From positions 56,735 to 117,831 of the forward strand of contig DIUZ01000024.1 in the NCBI GenBank assembly GCA_002423205.1: a stretch of DNA of 61,097 bases. The letters are read 5' to 3'. Within the stretch, counting starts at the first letter, position 1. Each line of letters starts with the position of its first letter. This DNA comes from Micavibrio sp. UBA6145 (GTDB taxonomy: Bacteria; Pseudomonadota; Alphaproteobacteria; Micavibrionales; UBA1664). Position numbers and translations under genes: made by a program. Under the pieces are notes generated by a model. It searched no databases and was not told the DNA's origin. It was given only the letters and a program-made list of their open reading frames with translations. Positions 18,531 through 26,896 of the stretch are shown here, in pieces.

Positions 18531-19958
18531 ATGACGGCGCGCGTTCTTGTTGTTGATGATATTGCGCCGAACGTGAAGCTTCTCGAAGCCAAGCTGACTT
18601 CAGAATATTATGACGTTATTACCGCCACATCGGGCCAGCAGGCGCTGGACCGTGTGACCGCCGACATGCCGGATATCGTGTTGCTGGACGTCATGATGCC
18701 GGGCATGGACGGTTTTGAGGTCTGCCGCATCATCAAATCCAACCCGGTGACGGCACATATTCCCGTCGTCATGGTGACGGCGCTGACCGACGCCACCGAC
18801 CGCGTGCGCGGGCTTGAGGCCGGCGCTGATGATTTCCTGTCCAAGCCTGTCAATGATCTGGCCCTGATGGCCCGCGTGCGCAGCCTTGTGCGTCTTAAAA
18901 TGACGGTTGATGAATGGCGCGCGCGTGAAAGCACGGCAACGACCCTTGGCGTCAACAGCGAGACCGCCGCGATGATGTCGCAGACGGTTGAGAAGGCGAA
19001 TATCCTGATCGTCGAAGACCAGGCGTTTGAATCGCAGAAATGCCTTGAGGCATTGTCCCGCGACCAACACAAAGTTTACACCGCCAGCGGCGGCATTGCC
19101 GCGCTTGAGCGCGTGGCAGTTACCGATCTGGACCTGATTGTCGTGTCGTTGAACATGGCCAAGGAAGACGGCCTGCGCCTGTGTTCGCACCTGCGGTCCA
19201 ATGATCGTACGCGGTCAGTGCCTATTTTGATGCTGGGCCAGGAAGATGACCTGCCCAAGATTGCGCGCGGTCTTGAGATCGGCGCGAATGATTACATCCT
19301 GCGTCCCATCGACCGCAACGAACTGGTCGCGCGTGTGCGCACGCAAATCCGCCGCAAGCGTTTCCAGGAACGCCTGAAGGCCAATTACGAAGTCAGCCTG
19401 TCCATGGCGCTGACCGATACGCTGACGGGGCTGTATAACCGCCGTTACCTGAACGTCCACCTTGAGAAATTGCTGCAGAGCACCGGCGATCAGCGCAAGC
19501 CGATTGCAGTGCTGATGTTCGATCTCGATAAGTTCAAGTCGATCAACGACAATTACGGTCACGGCGTGGGCGACGAGGTGTTGAAGACATTTTCCGACCG
19601 CCTCAAGACCCGTATGCGCGGTTTTGACCTTCTGGCACGCACGGGCGGCGAGGAATTCGTCGCCGTTCTGGTCGATGTTTCGATGGAAAAGGCGTGTTTC
19701 ATTGCGGAACGTCTGCGCCGCGTCATCGGCGGACGGCCCATGCAGGTCAGCATTCCCGAAGGCCAGATGACGGTCACCACATCGCTGGGCGGTGCCTATA
19801 TCGGCACGGATGTTGTTACGGTTGAGCAGGCGCTGAACCGTGCGGATGAAAAATTATATGAAGCAAAAGAATCTGGCCGTGATGCCGTGGTGATGGAGCG
19901 TGTTGGCAAGCTCAACCCCGCCGACTATGAAGAGCCGAAACGCAACGTAGTTGAATAA
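18531..19958 (+). CDS. pleD: Response regulator diguanylate cyclase PleD
   Basis: 475 aa. REC1 (residues 1-125) has phospho-acceptor D53; REC2 (about 157-278) has Ser where the Asp should be (LIVVSLNM), so it is an adaptor as in Caulobacter PleD. The GGDEF domain has the active-site motif GGEEF at 372-376 and the allosteric I-site R363-x-x-D366. Phosphorylation-driven dimerisation makes cyclic di-GMP and controls polar development. Co-transcribed with divK. A group of hairpins follows the stop. Confidence 0.95.
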   Translation: MTARVLVVDDIAPNVKLLEAKLTSEYYDVITATSGQQALDRVTADMPDIVLLDVMMPGMDGFEVCRIIKSNPVTAHIPVVMVTALTDATDRVRGLEAGADDFLSKPVNDLALMARVRSLVRLKMTVDEWRARESTATTLGVNSETAAMMSQTVEKANILIVEDQAFESQKCLEALSRDQHKVYTASGGIAALERVAVTDLDLIVVSLNMAKEDGLRLCSHLRSNDRTRSVPILMLGQEDDLPKIARGLEIGANDYILRPIDRNELVARVRTQIRRKRFQERLKANYEVSLSMALTDTLTGLYNRRYLNVHLEKLLQSTGDQRKPIAVLMFDLDKFKSINDNYGHGVGDEVLKTFSDRLKTRMRGFDLLARTGGEEFVAVLVDVSMEKACFIAERLRRVIGGRPMQVSIPEGQMTVTTSLGGAYIGTDVVTVEQALNRADEKLYEAKESGRDAVVMERVGKLNPADYEEPKRNVVE

Positions 19959-19977
19959 ACAAAAATTTCGTGTAATA

Positions 19978-20010
19978 AAAAATCCGCGCGCTCTGGTGAT
20001 GCGGATTTTT
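19978..20010 (+). terminator. Terminator-like hairpin 1 after pleD
   Basis: AAAAATCCGC (19978-19987) pairs with GCGGATTTTT (20001-20010) around a 13-base loop, ending in a T-run, 20 bases after the pleD stop. Confidence 0.6.
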
Positions 20011-20019
20011 CAAAAAGAA

Positions 20020-20049
20020 AAAACCCGCTCTGGGGGCAGAGCGGGTTTT
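20020..20049. terminator. Strong bidirectional terminator between pleD and ndk
   Basis: Perfect 13-bp stem AAAACCCGCTCTG / CAGAGCGGGTTTT with a GGGG loop. A-runs on the left and T-runs on the right make it work for pleD on the plus strand and ndk on the minus strand. Confidence 0.88.
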
Positions 20050-20106
20050 CTTTGAGTGCCAAAGCAACAATGGGGATTGTCTAACTTAGGTGCCTCAAAG
20101 TTTTGA

Positions 20107-20143
20107 CGGGCGGGTCGTTTGTAGCGATCCGCCCGAATTTTTT
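20107..20143 (+). terminator. Third hairpin, overlapping the ndk stop codon
   Basis: CGGGCGGGTCG pairs with CGATCCGCCCG (one G-T pair) around a 7-base loop, followed by AATTTTTT. The T-run overlaps the ndk stop codon. It can stop plus-strand transcription running into ndk antisense. Confidence 0.6.
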
Positions 20144-20564
20144 AGCCGGCGATATCGGCGCCAGCGAAGAAGTACGCGATTTCAATCTGCGCGTTCTCGA
20201 TGCTGTCCGAACCGTGGACCGAATTCTCGCCAATCGAAACGGCGAAATCTTTGCGGATGGTGCCGTCGGCGGCTTGTGCCGGGTTGGTGGCGCCCATGAC
20301 TTCGCGGTTTTTCAGAACCGCATTCTCGCCTTCCAGCACCTGAACAACAACCGGACCCGAGGTCATGGTCGAAACCAGTTCGCCGAAGAAGGGGCGTTCT
20401 TTGTGAACGCCGTAGAATGTTTCAGCCTGAGCCTGAGTCATCTGGATGCGGCGTTGGGCGACAATGCGCAGGCCAGCTTTTTCCAGACGGTCGCAGATTG
20501 CGCCGGTCAGGTTACGACGGGTCGCGTCGGGTTTGATGATGGAGAAGGTACGCTCTATTGCCAT
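20142..20564 (-). CDS. ndk: Nucleoside diphosphate kinase
   Basis: 140 aa, full length. Transfers phosphate from ATP to NDPs through a phospho-histidine, H117 in ENSVHGSDS. Other family marks are ERTFSIIKPDA at the start, RNLTGAICDRLE, and HKERPFFGELV. Single gene with its own near-consensus promoter upstream; it ends against a set of terminators. Confidence 0.97.
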   Translation of the reverse strand: MAIERTFSIIKPDATRRNLTGAICDRLEKAGLRIVAQRRIQMTQAQAETFYGVHKERPFFGELVSTMTSGPVVVQVLEGENAVLKNREVMGATNPAQAADGTIRKDFAVSIGENSVHGSDSIENAQIEIAYFFAGADIAG

Positions 20565-20598
20565 TTGTGATCCTTGGACTGTGGGTCGTTTTTGAGAG

Positions 20599-20627
20599 CT
20601 TATACCCAGCCGGTACGCGTTTTACAA
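20599..20627 (-). promoter_or_regulatory. Promoter of ndk
   Basis: On the minus strand TTGTAA (20627-20622), a 17-base spacer, then TATAAG (20604-20599), about 35 bases before the ndk ATG. Both boxes are close to the sigma70 consensus. Confidence 0.65.
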
Positions 20628-20915
20628 CTGCTCAGGTAAGGCCCTGAATGGCAAAATACATCGCGAATGTTTTACGTTTTGATGCTGTGGCGCAACATTG
20701 TTGCTGTTCAGCTTGCGAGTTTATGGGTAAGAACTTGTTATTGCGTGATATTGTCTAAGTCAGCACAACATAAATATTCATACATGCAGGTGCGCAAAAA
20801 TATATTTTTTAGCCGCTTATTGTTTTCGTAATCCCAAGAATCGGGCCGGGTGCGTGTAACTTTCCAGCCCGTCTGAGCGTATCTAAGGTATTGGAATAGC
20901 AACGAAAGGTCTTAC
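20628..20915. other. Non-coding stretch between ndk and msrB
   Basis: With the ndk leader the gap between the two divergent genes is 351 bases. Apart from the ndk promoter I see an AT-rich zone near 20740-20830, a small GGGCCGGG...CAGCCCG inverted repeat near 20845-20870, and GAAAGG as the msrB ribosome binding site. No gene is evident and I could not place an msrB promoter with confidence. Confidence 0.5.
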
Positions 20916-21434
20916 ATGACACTGCATCGCCGTCAATTTATCGCCCTTTTGGGCAGTGTGGCCGCTATCGGCGTTGCCGGGCGCGGCGCTTATGCCGCGT
21001 GGTTTGGTGATGCGCCCAAATCAGGACCAAAATCAGGAAAGGAGTTTCCCTTACACATGAGTGAAGCAGAGTGGAAAAACAAATTGTCGCCGCAGGCATA
21101 TAAGGTGCTGCGCGATCATGGGACTGAACGCGCGTTCACAAGTCCGCTGAACGATGAACATCGCGCCGGCACGTTTTATTGTGCGGGGTGCGAGAACAAA
21201 CTGTTTTCGTCGGAACAGAAATTCGATTCCGGTACAGGCTGGCCGTCCTTCTGGGCACCGGCAGATGCCGGCGCGGTCGGGACCACAGTTGATGCCAGCC
21301 ACGGCATGTCGCGCACGGAAGTGCATTGCGCCGATTGCGGCGGACATCTGGGGCATGTGTTCGAAGACGGGCCGAAGCCCACGGGTCTTCGGTACTGCAT
21401 GAACGGTGTCGCCATGGAATTCAAACCTGAGTGA
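20916..21434 (+). CDS. msrB: Exported peptide-methionine (R)-S-oxide reductase MsrB
   Basis: 172 aa. Reduces methionine-R-sulfoxide in proteins. An N-terminal signal with twin arginines (HRRQFIALLG) points to Tat export, so this is a periplasmic repair enzyme. The zinc cysteines are C89, C92, C138 and C141 (two CxxC pairs), and the catalytic Cys is C161 in RYCMNGVAM. FDSGTGWPSFW is the substrate pocket. The cytosolic form lacks the leader, so the leader defines the start chosen. A terminator lies 3 bases past the stop. Confidence 0.95.
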   Translation: MTLHRRQFIALLGSVAAIGVAGRGAYAAWFGDAPKSGPKSGKEFPLHMSEAEWKNKLSPQAYKVLRDHGTERAFTSPLNDEHRAGTFYCAGCENKLFSSEQKFDSGTGWPSFWAPADAGAVGTTVDASHGMSRTEVHCADCGGHLGHVFEDGPKPTGLRYCMNGVAMEFKPE

Positions 21435-21437
21435 TCA

Positions 21438-21464
21438 AAGCCCGGCCCCAAGCCGGGCTTTTTT
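21438..21464 (+). terminator. Intrinsic terminator after msrB
   Basis: AAGCCCGGC / GCCGGGCTT stem of 9 bp, 5-base loop, then a run of T, directly after the msrB stop codon. Confidence 0.9.
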
Positions 21465-21482
21465 ATTGCGGCATCGGCAAAA

Positions 21483-22196
21483 ATGGTTGATACCGGCGCG
21501 GTGAAGCTTGAAGACCGCCTGATCTACCGCGATGCGCTGATGCTTGTCCTCGACAAGCCGCAGGGGATACCCGTGCACCCGGGGCCGGGCGGCGGCCCCA
21601 ATCTTGAAGACGGTTTCGATGCCTTGCGTTTTGGCCTGCCGCGCGTGCCCAATCTGGCGCACCGGCTGGACCGTGATACGTCCGGCTGTCTGATTTTGGG
21701 GCGGCACCGCAAGGCCCTGTCGCGGCTTGGTAAACTGTTCCAGGACGGACGGATTGATAAAACCTATCTGGCACTTCTTCCCGTTGTCCCATCTGAAGTT
21801 TCAGGAACCATCGATAAGCCTTTGACCAAGGTTCATAAATGGAAGGGCTGGAAGATGCGCGTGGCCGAAAGCATGGCGGAAGAGGGCGCACAGGAAACCG
21901 TGACCGATTACAAAGTGCTGGGCAGTGCCGACGGCGTGTCCCTGATCGCATTTTACCCGCGCACCGGGCGCACGCACCAGATCCGCGTCCATGCGCTGGA
22001 ACAGTTCGGCGCGGCCATTATCGGCGATACGATTTACGGCACGGATGAGGATAAACAGCGCCCGCGCCTGTTCCTGCATGCGGCGCGTCTGGTGATCCCG
22101 CTATACCCCAACAAGGACGCCGTGACCGTGACCGCCCCGACCCCGCCAGAATTTCAGGAATTTCAGGCAGTTGCCAAGTGGGACGGCACGTTATAA
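21483..22196 (+). CDS. RluA-family pseudouridine synthase
   Basis: 237 aa. Converts uridine to pseudouridine in rRNA or tRNA. The catalytic block is HRLDRDTSG with Asp63; other marks are LVLDKPQGIPVHP at the start, GRTHQIRVH, and RLFLHAARL. There is no S4 domain, so it is of the short RluA type rather than RluC/D; the exact target base cannot be told. Follows the msrB terminator and ends 13 bases before sdhC. Confidence 0.9.
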   Translation: MVDTGAVKLEDRLIYRDALMLVLDKPQGIPVHPGPGGGPNLEDGFDALRFGLPRVPNLAHRLDRDTSGCLILGRHRKALSRLGKLFQDGRIDKTYLALLPVVPSEVSGTIDKPLTKVHKWKGWKMRVAESMAEEGAQETVTDYKVLGSADGVSLIAFYPRTGRTHQIRVHALEQFGAAIIGDTIYGTDEDKQRPRLFLHAARLVIPLYPNKDAVTVTAPTPPEFQEFQAVAKWDGTL

Positions 22197-22209
22197 ATTT
22201 ACGCCCATC

Positions 22210-22587
22210 ATGACCGAACGACCGCTCTCACCGCATCTTCAGATTTATAAATGGCAAATCACCATGGCGCTCTCAATCCTGCACCGGGCAACCGGGGTGG
22301 CGTTGAGCATCGGCCTGTTCGTGATGACATGGTGGCTTATGGCCGCCGCCATGGGGCCCGAGGCTTACCAGAATTTCCGCGACATCGCGTCTTCGCCGCT
22401 GGGGCTGATCGTTCTCGCCGGCTGGTCCTTCGCGCTGTTCTTTCACACCTGTTCCGGCATCCGTCACATCGTGATGGATATGGGCAAGCTGTTTACCATT
22501 CCTGAAATTTACAAAGGCGGATACACGGTCATTATCGCAGCGGTCGTTTTGACGCTCGCGTTCTGGATCGCCGTGGTGGGGGCATAA
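22210..22587 (+). CDS. sdhC: Succinate dehydrogenase cytochrome b556 subunit
   Basis: 125 aa from the ATG at 22210; a TTG further up would overlap the previous gene and adds nothing conserved. Membrane anchor of complex II, with heme b and the quinone site. Opening RPLSPHLQIYKW and then SILHRATGVAL (Ser and Arg of the quinone site), and the heme-ligand His in FHTCSGIRHIVMD. Three membrane segments. Its stop is immediately followed by the sdhD ATG. Confidence 0.95.
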   Translation: MTERPLSPHLQIYKWQITMALSILHRATGVALSIGLFVMTWWLMAAAMGPEAYQNFRDIASSPLGLIVLAGWSFALFFHTCSGIRHIVMDMGKLFTIPEIYKGGYTVIIAAVVLTLAFWIAVVGA

Positions 22588-22992
22588 ATGGGCGCACCTT
22601 TGGTCAAATCGAAAAAATTCGGTCTTAAACATCCGCTGGCCCGCGCCCGCGGTCTTGGCAGCGCACATGAAGGCCTGCATCACTGGATCTCGCAGCGTGT
22701 GACGGCTGTGCTGTTGCTGCCGCTGACGGTATGGCTGTGCTGGTCGATGGTCGGCATTGCGCATATGGATCACGCCACCTTTGTCGCGTGGCTGTCGCAG
22801 CCGTGGAACACGATCCTGATGGTCCTGACTGTGGGCACCATGTTTTATCACGCCGTGCTGGGTAACCAGGTCGTGATTGAAGACTACATCCATACCGAAG
22901 GGCTGATGATCGCCAAAATGCTGGCGATGCGTTTTGTCTACCTGATTGCCGGTATCGCCTGCATTTACGCCATCCTGAAAGTCGCATTATGA
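22588..22992 (+). CDS. sdhD: Succinate dehydrogenase membrane anchor subunit
   Basis: 134 aa, three membrane segments. Opens with a basic segment and GSAHEGLHHWISQRVTAV; MFYHAVLGNQVVIEDYIH carries the heme-binding His region and the Asp-Tyr of the quinone pocket. Pairs with SdhC in the membrane part of complex II. ATGA overlap with sdhA. Confidence 0.93.
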   Translation: MGAPLVKSKKFGLKHPLARARGLGSAHEGLHHWISQRVTAVLLLPLTVWLCWSMVGIAHMDHATFVAWLSQPWNTILMVLTVGTMFYHAVLGNQVVIEDYIHTEGLMIAKMLAMRFVYLIAGIACIYAILKVAL

Positions 22993-24779
22993 GCCAAGCC
23001 TATAATATTATTGATCACGAATATGACGTCGTTATCGTCGGTGCCGGTGGTGCCGGTCTGCGCGCCGCGCTGGGCATGGGCGAAAAGGGCCTGAAGACGG
23101 CCTGTATCTCTAAAGTGTTTCCGACACGTTCGCACACGGTTGCGGCGCAGGGCGGTATTTCCGCCGCGCTTGGCAATGGCGGCCCGGATGACTGGCGCTG
23201 GCACTTTTATGACACCGTCAAGGGTTCCGACTGGCTGGGCGATCAGGACGCCATCGAATATATGTGCCGCGAGGCCATTCCCGCGGTCATCGAACTTGAG
23301 CATTACGGCATGCCGTTCTCGCGTTTTGAAAACGGCAAAATCTACCAGCGTCCGTTCGGCGGCCATACGACCGAATTCGGCAAGGGCATGGCGCTGCGTG
23401 CCTGTGCCGCCGCCGACCGTACGGGCCACGCGATGCTGCACACGCTGTACCAGCAATCGCTGAAACACCATGTTGAGTTTTTCATCGAGTATTTCGCCCT
23501 CGACCTGATCATGTCGGATGACGGCCAGTGCGTGGGCGTCATGGCGCTGTCGCTGGTCGACGGCACCATTCACCGTTTCCGCGCGCATCAGACCGTGCTG
23601 GCCACGGGTGGTTATGGCCGCGCGTATTTCAGCTGCACCTCCGCACACACATGTACGGGTGACGGCGGCGGCATGGTGCTTCGCGCCGGTCTGCCGTTAC
23701 AGGATCTTGAATTCACGCAATTCCACCCGACCGGTATTTACGGTTCGGGTTGTCTTATCACTGAAGGCGCGCGCGGCGAGGGTGGTTACCTGACCAATTC
23801 GAACGGTGAGCGTTTCATGGAACGTTACGCACCGAACGCCAAGGACCTGGCGTCGCGTGACGTTGTCTCCCGCGCCATGACCGTTGAAATCAACGAAGGT
23901 CGCGGCGTCGGCAAACACAAAGACCATATTTTCCTGCATCTGGAACATCTGGGTGCGGATGTCATTCATGCGCGTCTGCCGGGTATTGCAGAGACCGCGA
24001 AAATTTTCGCGGGCGTTGATGTTACCAAGGCACCGATCCCGGTTCTGCCGACCGTGCATTACAACATGGGCGGCATTCCGACCAACTTCCACACGGAAGT
24101 CCTCAACCCCGTCACCGGCGATCCGGACCGCGTGGTTCCGGGCCTGATGGCGATCGGCGAAGCGGCCTGCGTTTCGGTCCATGGCGCGAACCGTCTTGGC
24201 ACCAATTCTCTGCTCGATCTCGTTGTTTTCGGTCGCGCGGCTGGCATTCGTGCCGGTCAGATCGTCAAACCCGGTGCGCCGCATCGTGCGCTTGGCACCG
24301 ACACGGGTGAGAAAGCTATTGCGCGTCTTGATAAATTCCGTTCGGCCAAGGGCCCGGTGCGTCCGGCAGAACTGCGCCTTGAAATGCAGAAAACCATGCA
24401 GACACACTGCGCCGTGTTCCGCGACGGTCCGGTCCTGAATGACGGTGTTGCCAAAATCGATGCCTGCTTCCAGAAAAAAGTTGACCTGGGCATCACCGAC
24501 CGCGGTCTGGTGTTCAACACCGACCTGATCGAAACGCTGGAGCTGGATAACCTGATGGGTCAGGCCGTGGCGTCGCTGCACTGTGCCGCGAACCGCACGG
24601 AATCGCGCGGCGCACATGCCCGCGAAGATTACAGCAAGCGCGATGACAAGCTTTGGATGAAACACACGACAGTTTGGGTGAACGATCAGGGCGGCGTGCG
24701 TCTGTCCGACCGCCCGGTTCACACATACACGATGACCAAAGACGTCGAATATATTCCGCCCAAAGAACGTGTCTACTAA
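22989..24779 (+). CDS. sdhA: Succinate dehydrogenase flavoprotein subunit
   Basis: 596 aa. Oxidises succinate to fumarate with covalently bound FAD. Dinucleotide motif VVIVGAGGAGLRAALG, FAD-linking His in TRSHTVAAQGG, active-site motif HPTGIYGSGCLITEGARGEGG, and ANRLGTNSLLDLVVFGRAAG. The C-terminal HTTVW...YTMTKDVEYIPP is normal. Overlaps sdhD by 4 bases at its start and the next small gene by 11 bases at its end. The expected sdhB is not next but 2.1 kb further on. Confidence 0.97.
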   Translation: MSQAYNIIDHEYDVVIVGAGGAGLRAALGMGEKGLKTACISKVFPTRSHTVAAQGGISAALGNGGPDDWRWHFYDTVKGSDWLGDQDAIEYMCREAIPAVIELEHYGMPFSRFENGKIYQRPFGGHTTEFGKGMALRACAAADRTGHAMLHTLYQQSLKHHVEFFIEYFALDLIMSDDGQCVGVMALSLVDGTIHRFRAHQTVLATGGYGRAYFSCTSAHTCTGDGGGMVLRAGLPLQDLEFTQFHPTGIYGSGCLITEGARGEGGYLTNSNGERFMERYAPNAKDLASRDVVSRAMTVEINEGRGVGKHKDHIFLHLEHLGADVIHARLPGIAETAKIFAGVDVTKAPIPVLPTVHYNMGGIPTNFHTEVLNPVTGDPDRVVPGLMAIGEAACVSVHGANRLGTNSLLDLVVFGRAAGIRAGQIVKPGAPHRALGTDTGEKAIARLDKFRSAKGPVRPAELRLEMQKTMQTHCAVFRDGPVLNDGVAKIDACFQKKVDLGITDRGLVFNTDLIETLELDNLMGQAVASLHCAANRTESRGAHAREDYSKRDDKLWMKHTTVWVNDQGGVRLSDRPVHTYTMTKDVEYIPPKERVY

Positions 24780-25197
24780 CGATACGGCCACGCGGCTGGA
24801 TAATCTGAAAGTCGGTGTTTTGTGTTACGTCCATTTATGGGCGGCGCTGCGCAAGCATGTCAGCCTGAACAATATCGAAATCGCATCCGATATCGGCCTG
24901 TGGGATGACCATCAGGGCGGGTATTTCGCGGCGTTTAACCAGGGCAATCGCCGTTTGTTACAGGTGAATGTCTCTTACGTCTGCGCGCTGGGTGATGAAG
25001 GACCGACCGTGGGCCAGCTTTCAAAAATCCCGCCGTGCACGCCGGTGCATATTCCCAGTGATATCCTGATGCTGCTCAACGCCATGGGCCACAGCGAAGG
25101 TACGGAAGCGGAAAAAGCGCTCAAGCAGGTTGAAATGATCGCGACCCTGCTTGAAAAGCAAATGCCCGCCGACAAGCGACGGGCATCCGTTAACTAA
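24769..25197 (+). CDS. Unknown protein overlapping the end of sdhA
   Basis: 142 aa, GTG start, overlapping sdhA by 11 bases, so probably translated with the complex II subunits. I do not recognise a family. It looks like a small alpha/beta cytoplasmic protein: VLCYVHLWAALRKHV, then WDDHQGGYFAAFNQGNRR, an acidic middle, and a C-terminal helix with EKALKQVEMIATLLEKQMP. No signal, no membrane span. Translational coupling suggests a link with complex II, but nothing in the sequence shows what it does. Confidence 0.7.
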   Translation: MSTNDTATRLDNLKVGVLCYVHLWAALRKHVSLNNIEIASDIGLWDDHQGGYFAAFNQGNRRLLQVNVSYVCALGDEGPTVGQLSKIPPCTPVHIPSDILMLLNAMGHSEGTEAEKALKQVEMIATLLEKQMPADKRRASVN

Positions 25198-25210
25198 ACT
25201 TTCAAAAAAA

Positions 25211-25780
25211 TCAGGCCGCTTTAGCGGATTTTTCGTGCTGGTGGTGTTCGACCCATGTCGAAAACGCATCCGTGAATTTTTGCAGGAATTTCTTGGTGTC
25301 CTCAACGGTGACGTTGCCGTCATCGTCGATCAGGCCCGGTTTGAATTGCAGATATACTTCCGGCTGGCCCATCAGCGTCACATCGAGATATGACAGCGTG
25401 CCTTTGAGGTTGTGTTGTGCAACGGCGGTGCCAATACCACCGGGCGAGGTGCCGAGCATGGCACCGGGTTTGGTTGCGAATGAATTTTTGCCGTAAGGGC
25501 GCGATGCCCAGTCGAGCGCGTTTTTAAGCGGTGCCGGCATGGAGCGGTTGTATTCCGGCGTGACAAACAGAACGCCGTCGGCGGCGGCGATTTCATCTTT
25601 CAAACGCTGGGCTGCCTTCGGGAAATCCTTTTCAAGGTCTTCGTTGAACAGCGGCAGGTCGTCGATGCGGCTGATGGTGGTTTCGAATTTACCTTTGCCC
25701 AGTGCGGCGATGGCCTTGGCCAGTTTGAGGTTGGTGGATTCCTTGCGGAGCGAGCCCACGATTACGGCGATCTTTGTCAT
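25211..25780 (-). CDS. NAD(P)H-dependent FMN reductase / quinone reductase
   Basis: 189 aa flavodoxin-like protein of the FMN_red group (ChrR/YieF type). FMN phosphate loop GSLRKESTNLKLA, then PLFNEDL, VTPEYNRSMPAPLKNALDW (flavin and dimer motif), and GGIGTAVAQHNL. Reduces quinones or other acceptors, often as protection from oxidative stress. Inserted on the minus strand between sdhA and sdhB, facing away from both; AAGACAGGAC precedes the ATG. Confidence 0.88.
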   Translation of the reverse strand: MTKIAVIVGSLRKESTNLKLAKAIAALGKGKFETTISRIDDLPLFNEDLEKDFPKAAQRLKDEIAAADGVLFVTPEYNRSMPAPLKNALDWASRPYGKNSFATKPGAMLGTSPGGIGTAVAQHNLKGTLSYLDVTLMGQPEVYLQFKPGLIDDDGNVTVEDTKKFLQKFTDAFSTWVEHHQHEKSAKAA

Positions 25781-25898
25781 GTCCTGTCTTTCGGTTGGTT
25801 TCTTTTAGACATACCCAATATAGGTTGGGTTTTGCCCCGGTACAGATGGCCAGATCAAATTTGTGGCATTTATCCAAGCCATTGTTTATACGAAAAAT

Positions 25899-26819
25899 AT
25901 GAATGTAAGTCCGAGATTTCACGCTGCGGCGAATGCCCGCACAGAAGGTGTTGATCCGCGTTTTGAACGTTCGGATGAAATACCGGTGATGGAATCGCTG
26001 GAGCTGCAATTGCTGGCACAGGAAGAGGGGCTGCAGGCGATACGTTATGCCCTGCCGCAGATCGAGGCTGCCGTGCTTGCCGCGACGGACGTGCTGGCCG
26101 AAGGCAATGGCCGCCTTGTTTATATCGGCGCGGGTACATCGGGCCGCGTGGGTGTGCAGGACGGCGTTGAACTGGTCCCGACATTCGGCTGGCCGCGTGA
26201 CCGCCTTGCGTATCTGATGGCGGGCGGGGAACGCGCCTTGGTGCAGTCGGTTGAAAAATCCGAAGACAATGTCGAACAGGCGGCGCAGGACATTCAGGCG
26301 CTGAACATCACGAAAGACGATGTCGTGATCGGCATCGCCGCCAGCGGCACGACGCCTTATACAATCTGTGCGCTGCATTTCGCGCGCGATATGGGCGCGA
26401 CCACCATCGCCATTGCCAATAACGCCGACGCGCCGCTTCTGGATACGGGGCAATTCCCGGTCAGTATTGTCACCGGGCCTGAATTTATCGCCGGTTCCAC
26501 GCGCCTCAAAGCCGGAACGACACAAAAGATCGCCTTAAGCATGATATCCAACCAGATTATGATCGGTCTGAACAAGGTTTACCGCGGCCTGATGGTCGAT
26601 ATGCAGTTGAACAACGAAAAACTGGTCAAGCGCGGCTGGTCGATGATCCAGCGCGTGACGGGGTGTGATTTGCCGGAGGCGCAGGACGCGCTGACCCGCA
26701 GTGACGGCCATGTCAAAACCGCCATCATGGTGGCGCATGGCGCAAACCCGGCGGATGCCCGTGCGGCTTTGGCCCGCACCAGGGGCCATCTGGGCCGGGC
26801 GCTGACCCTGCAGGGGTAA
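25899..26819 (+). CDS. murQ: N-acetylmuramic acid 6-phosphate etherase
   Basis: 306 aa from the ATG at 25899; a GTG at 25863 would add 12 unconserved residues. Cleaves the lactyl ether of MurNAc-6-phosphate to give GlcNAc-6-phosphate, a step in cell-wall recycling. SIS domain with GAGTSGRVGV (77-86), catalytic Glu91 in GVELVPTFG, and AASGTTPYTICAL. The C-terminal helical part has AHGANPADARAAL. Lies between the FMN reductase and sdhB. Together with the AmpD-type amidase and transporter 2-3 kb downstream it suggests a recycling route. Confidence 0.95.
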   Translation: MNVSPRFHAAANARTEGVDPRFERSDEIPVMESLELQLLAQEEGLQAIRYALPQIEAAVLAATDVLAEGNGRLVYIGAGTSGRVGVQDGVELVPTFGWPRDRLAYLMAGGERALVQSVEKSEDNVEQAAQDIQALNITKDDVVIGIAASGTTPYTICALHFARDMGATTIAIANNADAPLLDTGQFPVSIVTGPEFIAGSTRLKAGTTQKIALSMISNQIMIGLNKVYRGLMVDMQLNNEKLVKRGWSMIQRVTGCDLPEAQDALTRSDGHVKTAIMVAHGANPADARAALARTRGHLGRALTLQG

Positions 26820-26860
26820 TAATCGTTTCAATTTAACGGGTTAAAGCCGCGTGTCCCCCC

Positions 26861-26889
26861 TTGGATATGGGACGGGACAGCGTTATAAT
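26861..26889 (+). promoter_or_regulatory. Near-consensus promoter of sdhB, probably leaderless
   Basis: TTGGAT (26861-26866), 17-base spacer, TATAAT (26884-26889). The sdhB ATG begins 8 bases after the -10, so the transcript is expected to start at or next to the A of the ATG. No Shine-Dalgarno sequence is seen. This gives sdhB its own promoter apart from sdhCDA. Confidence 0.7.
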
Positions 26890-26896
26890 ATGTGTC

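Noticed and set aside
23697..24791. 364-codon open frame on the minus strand opposite sdhA
   Set aside because: Shadow of the GC-rich sdhA codons; rich in Arg/His with no family motif.
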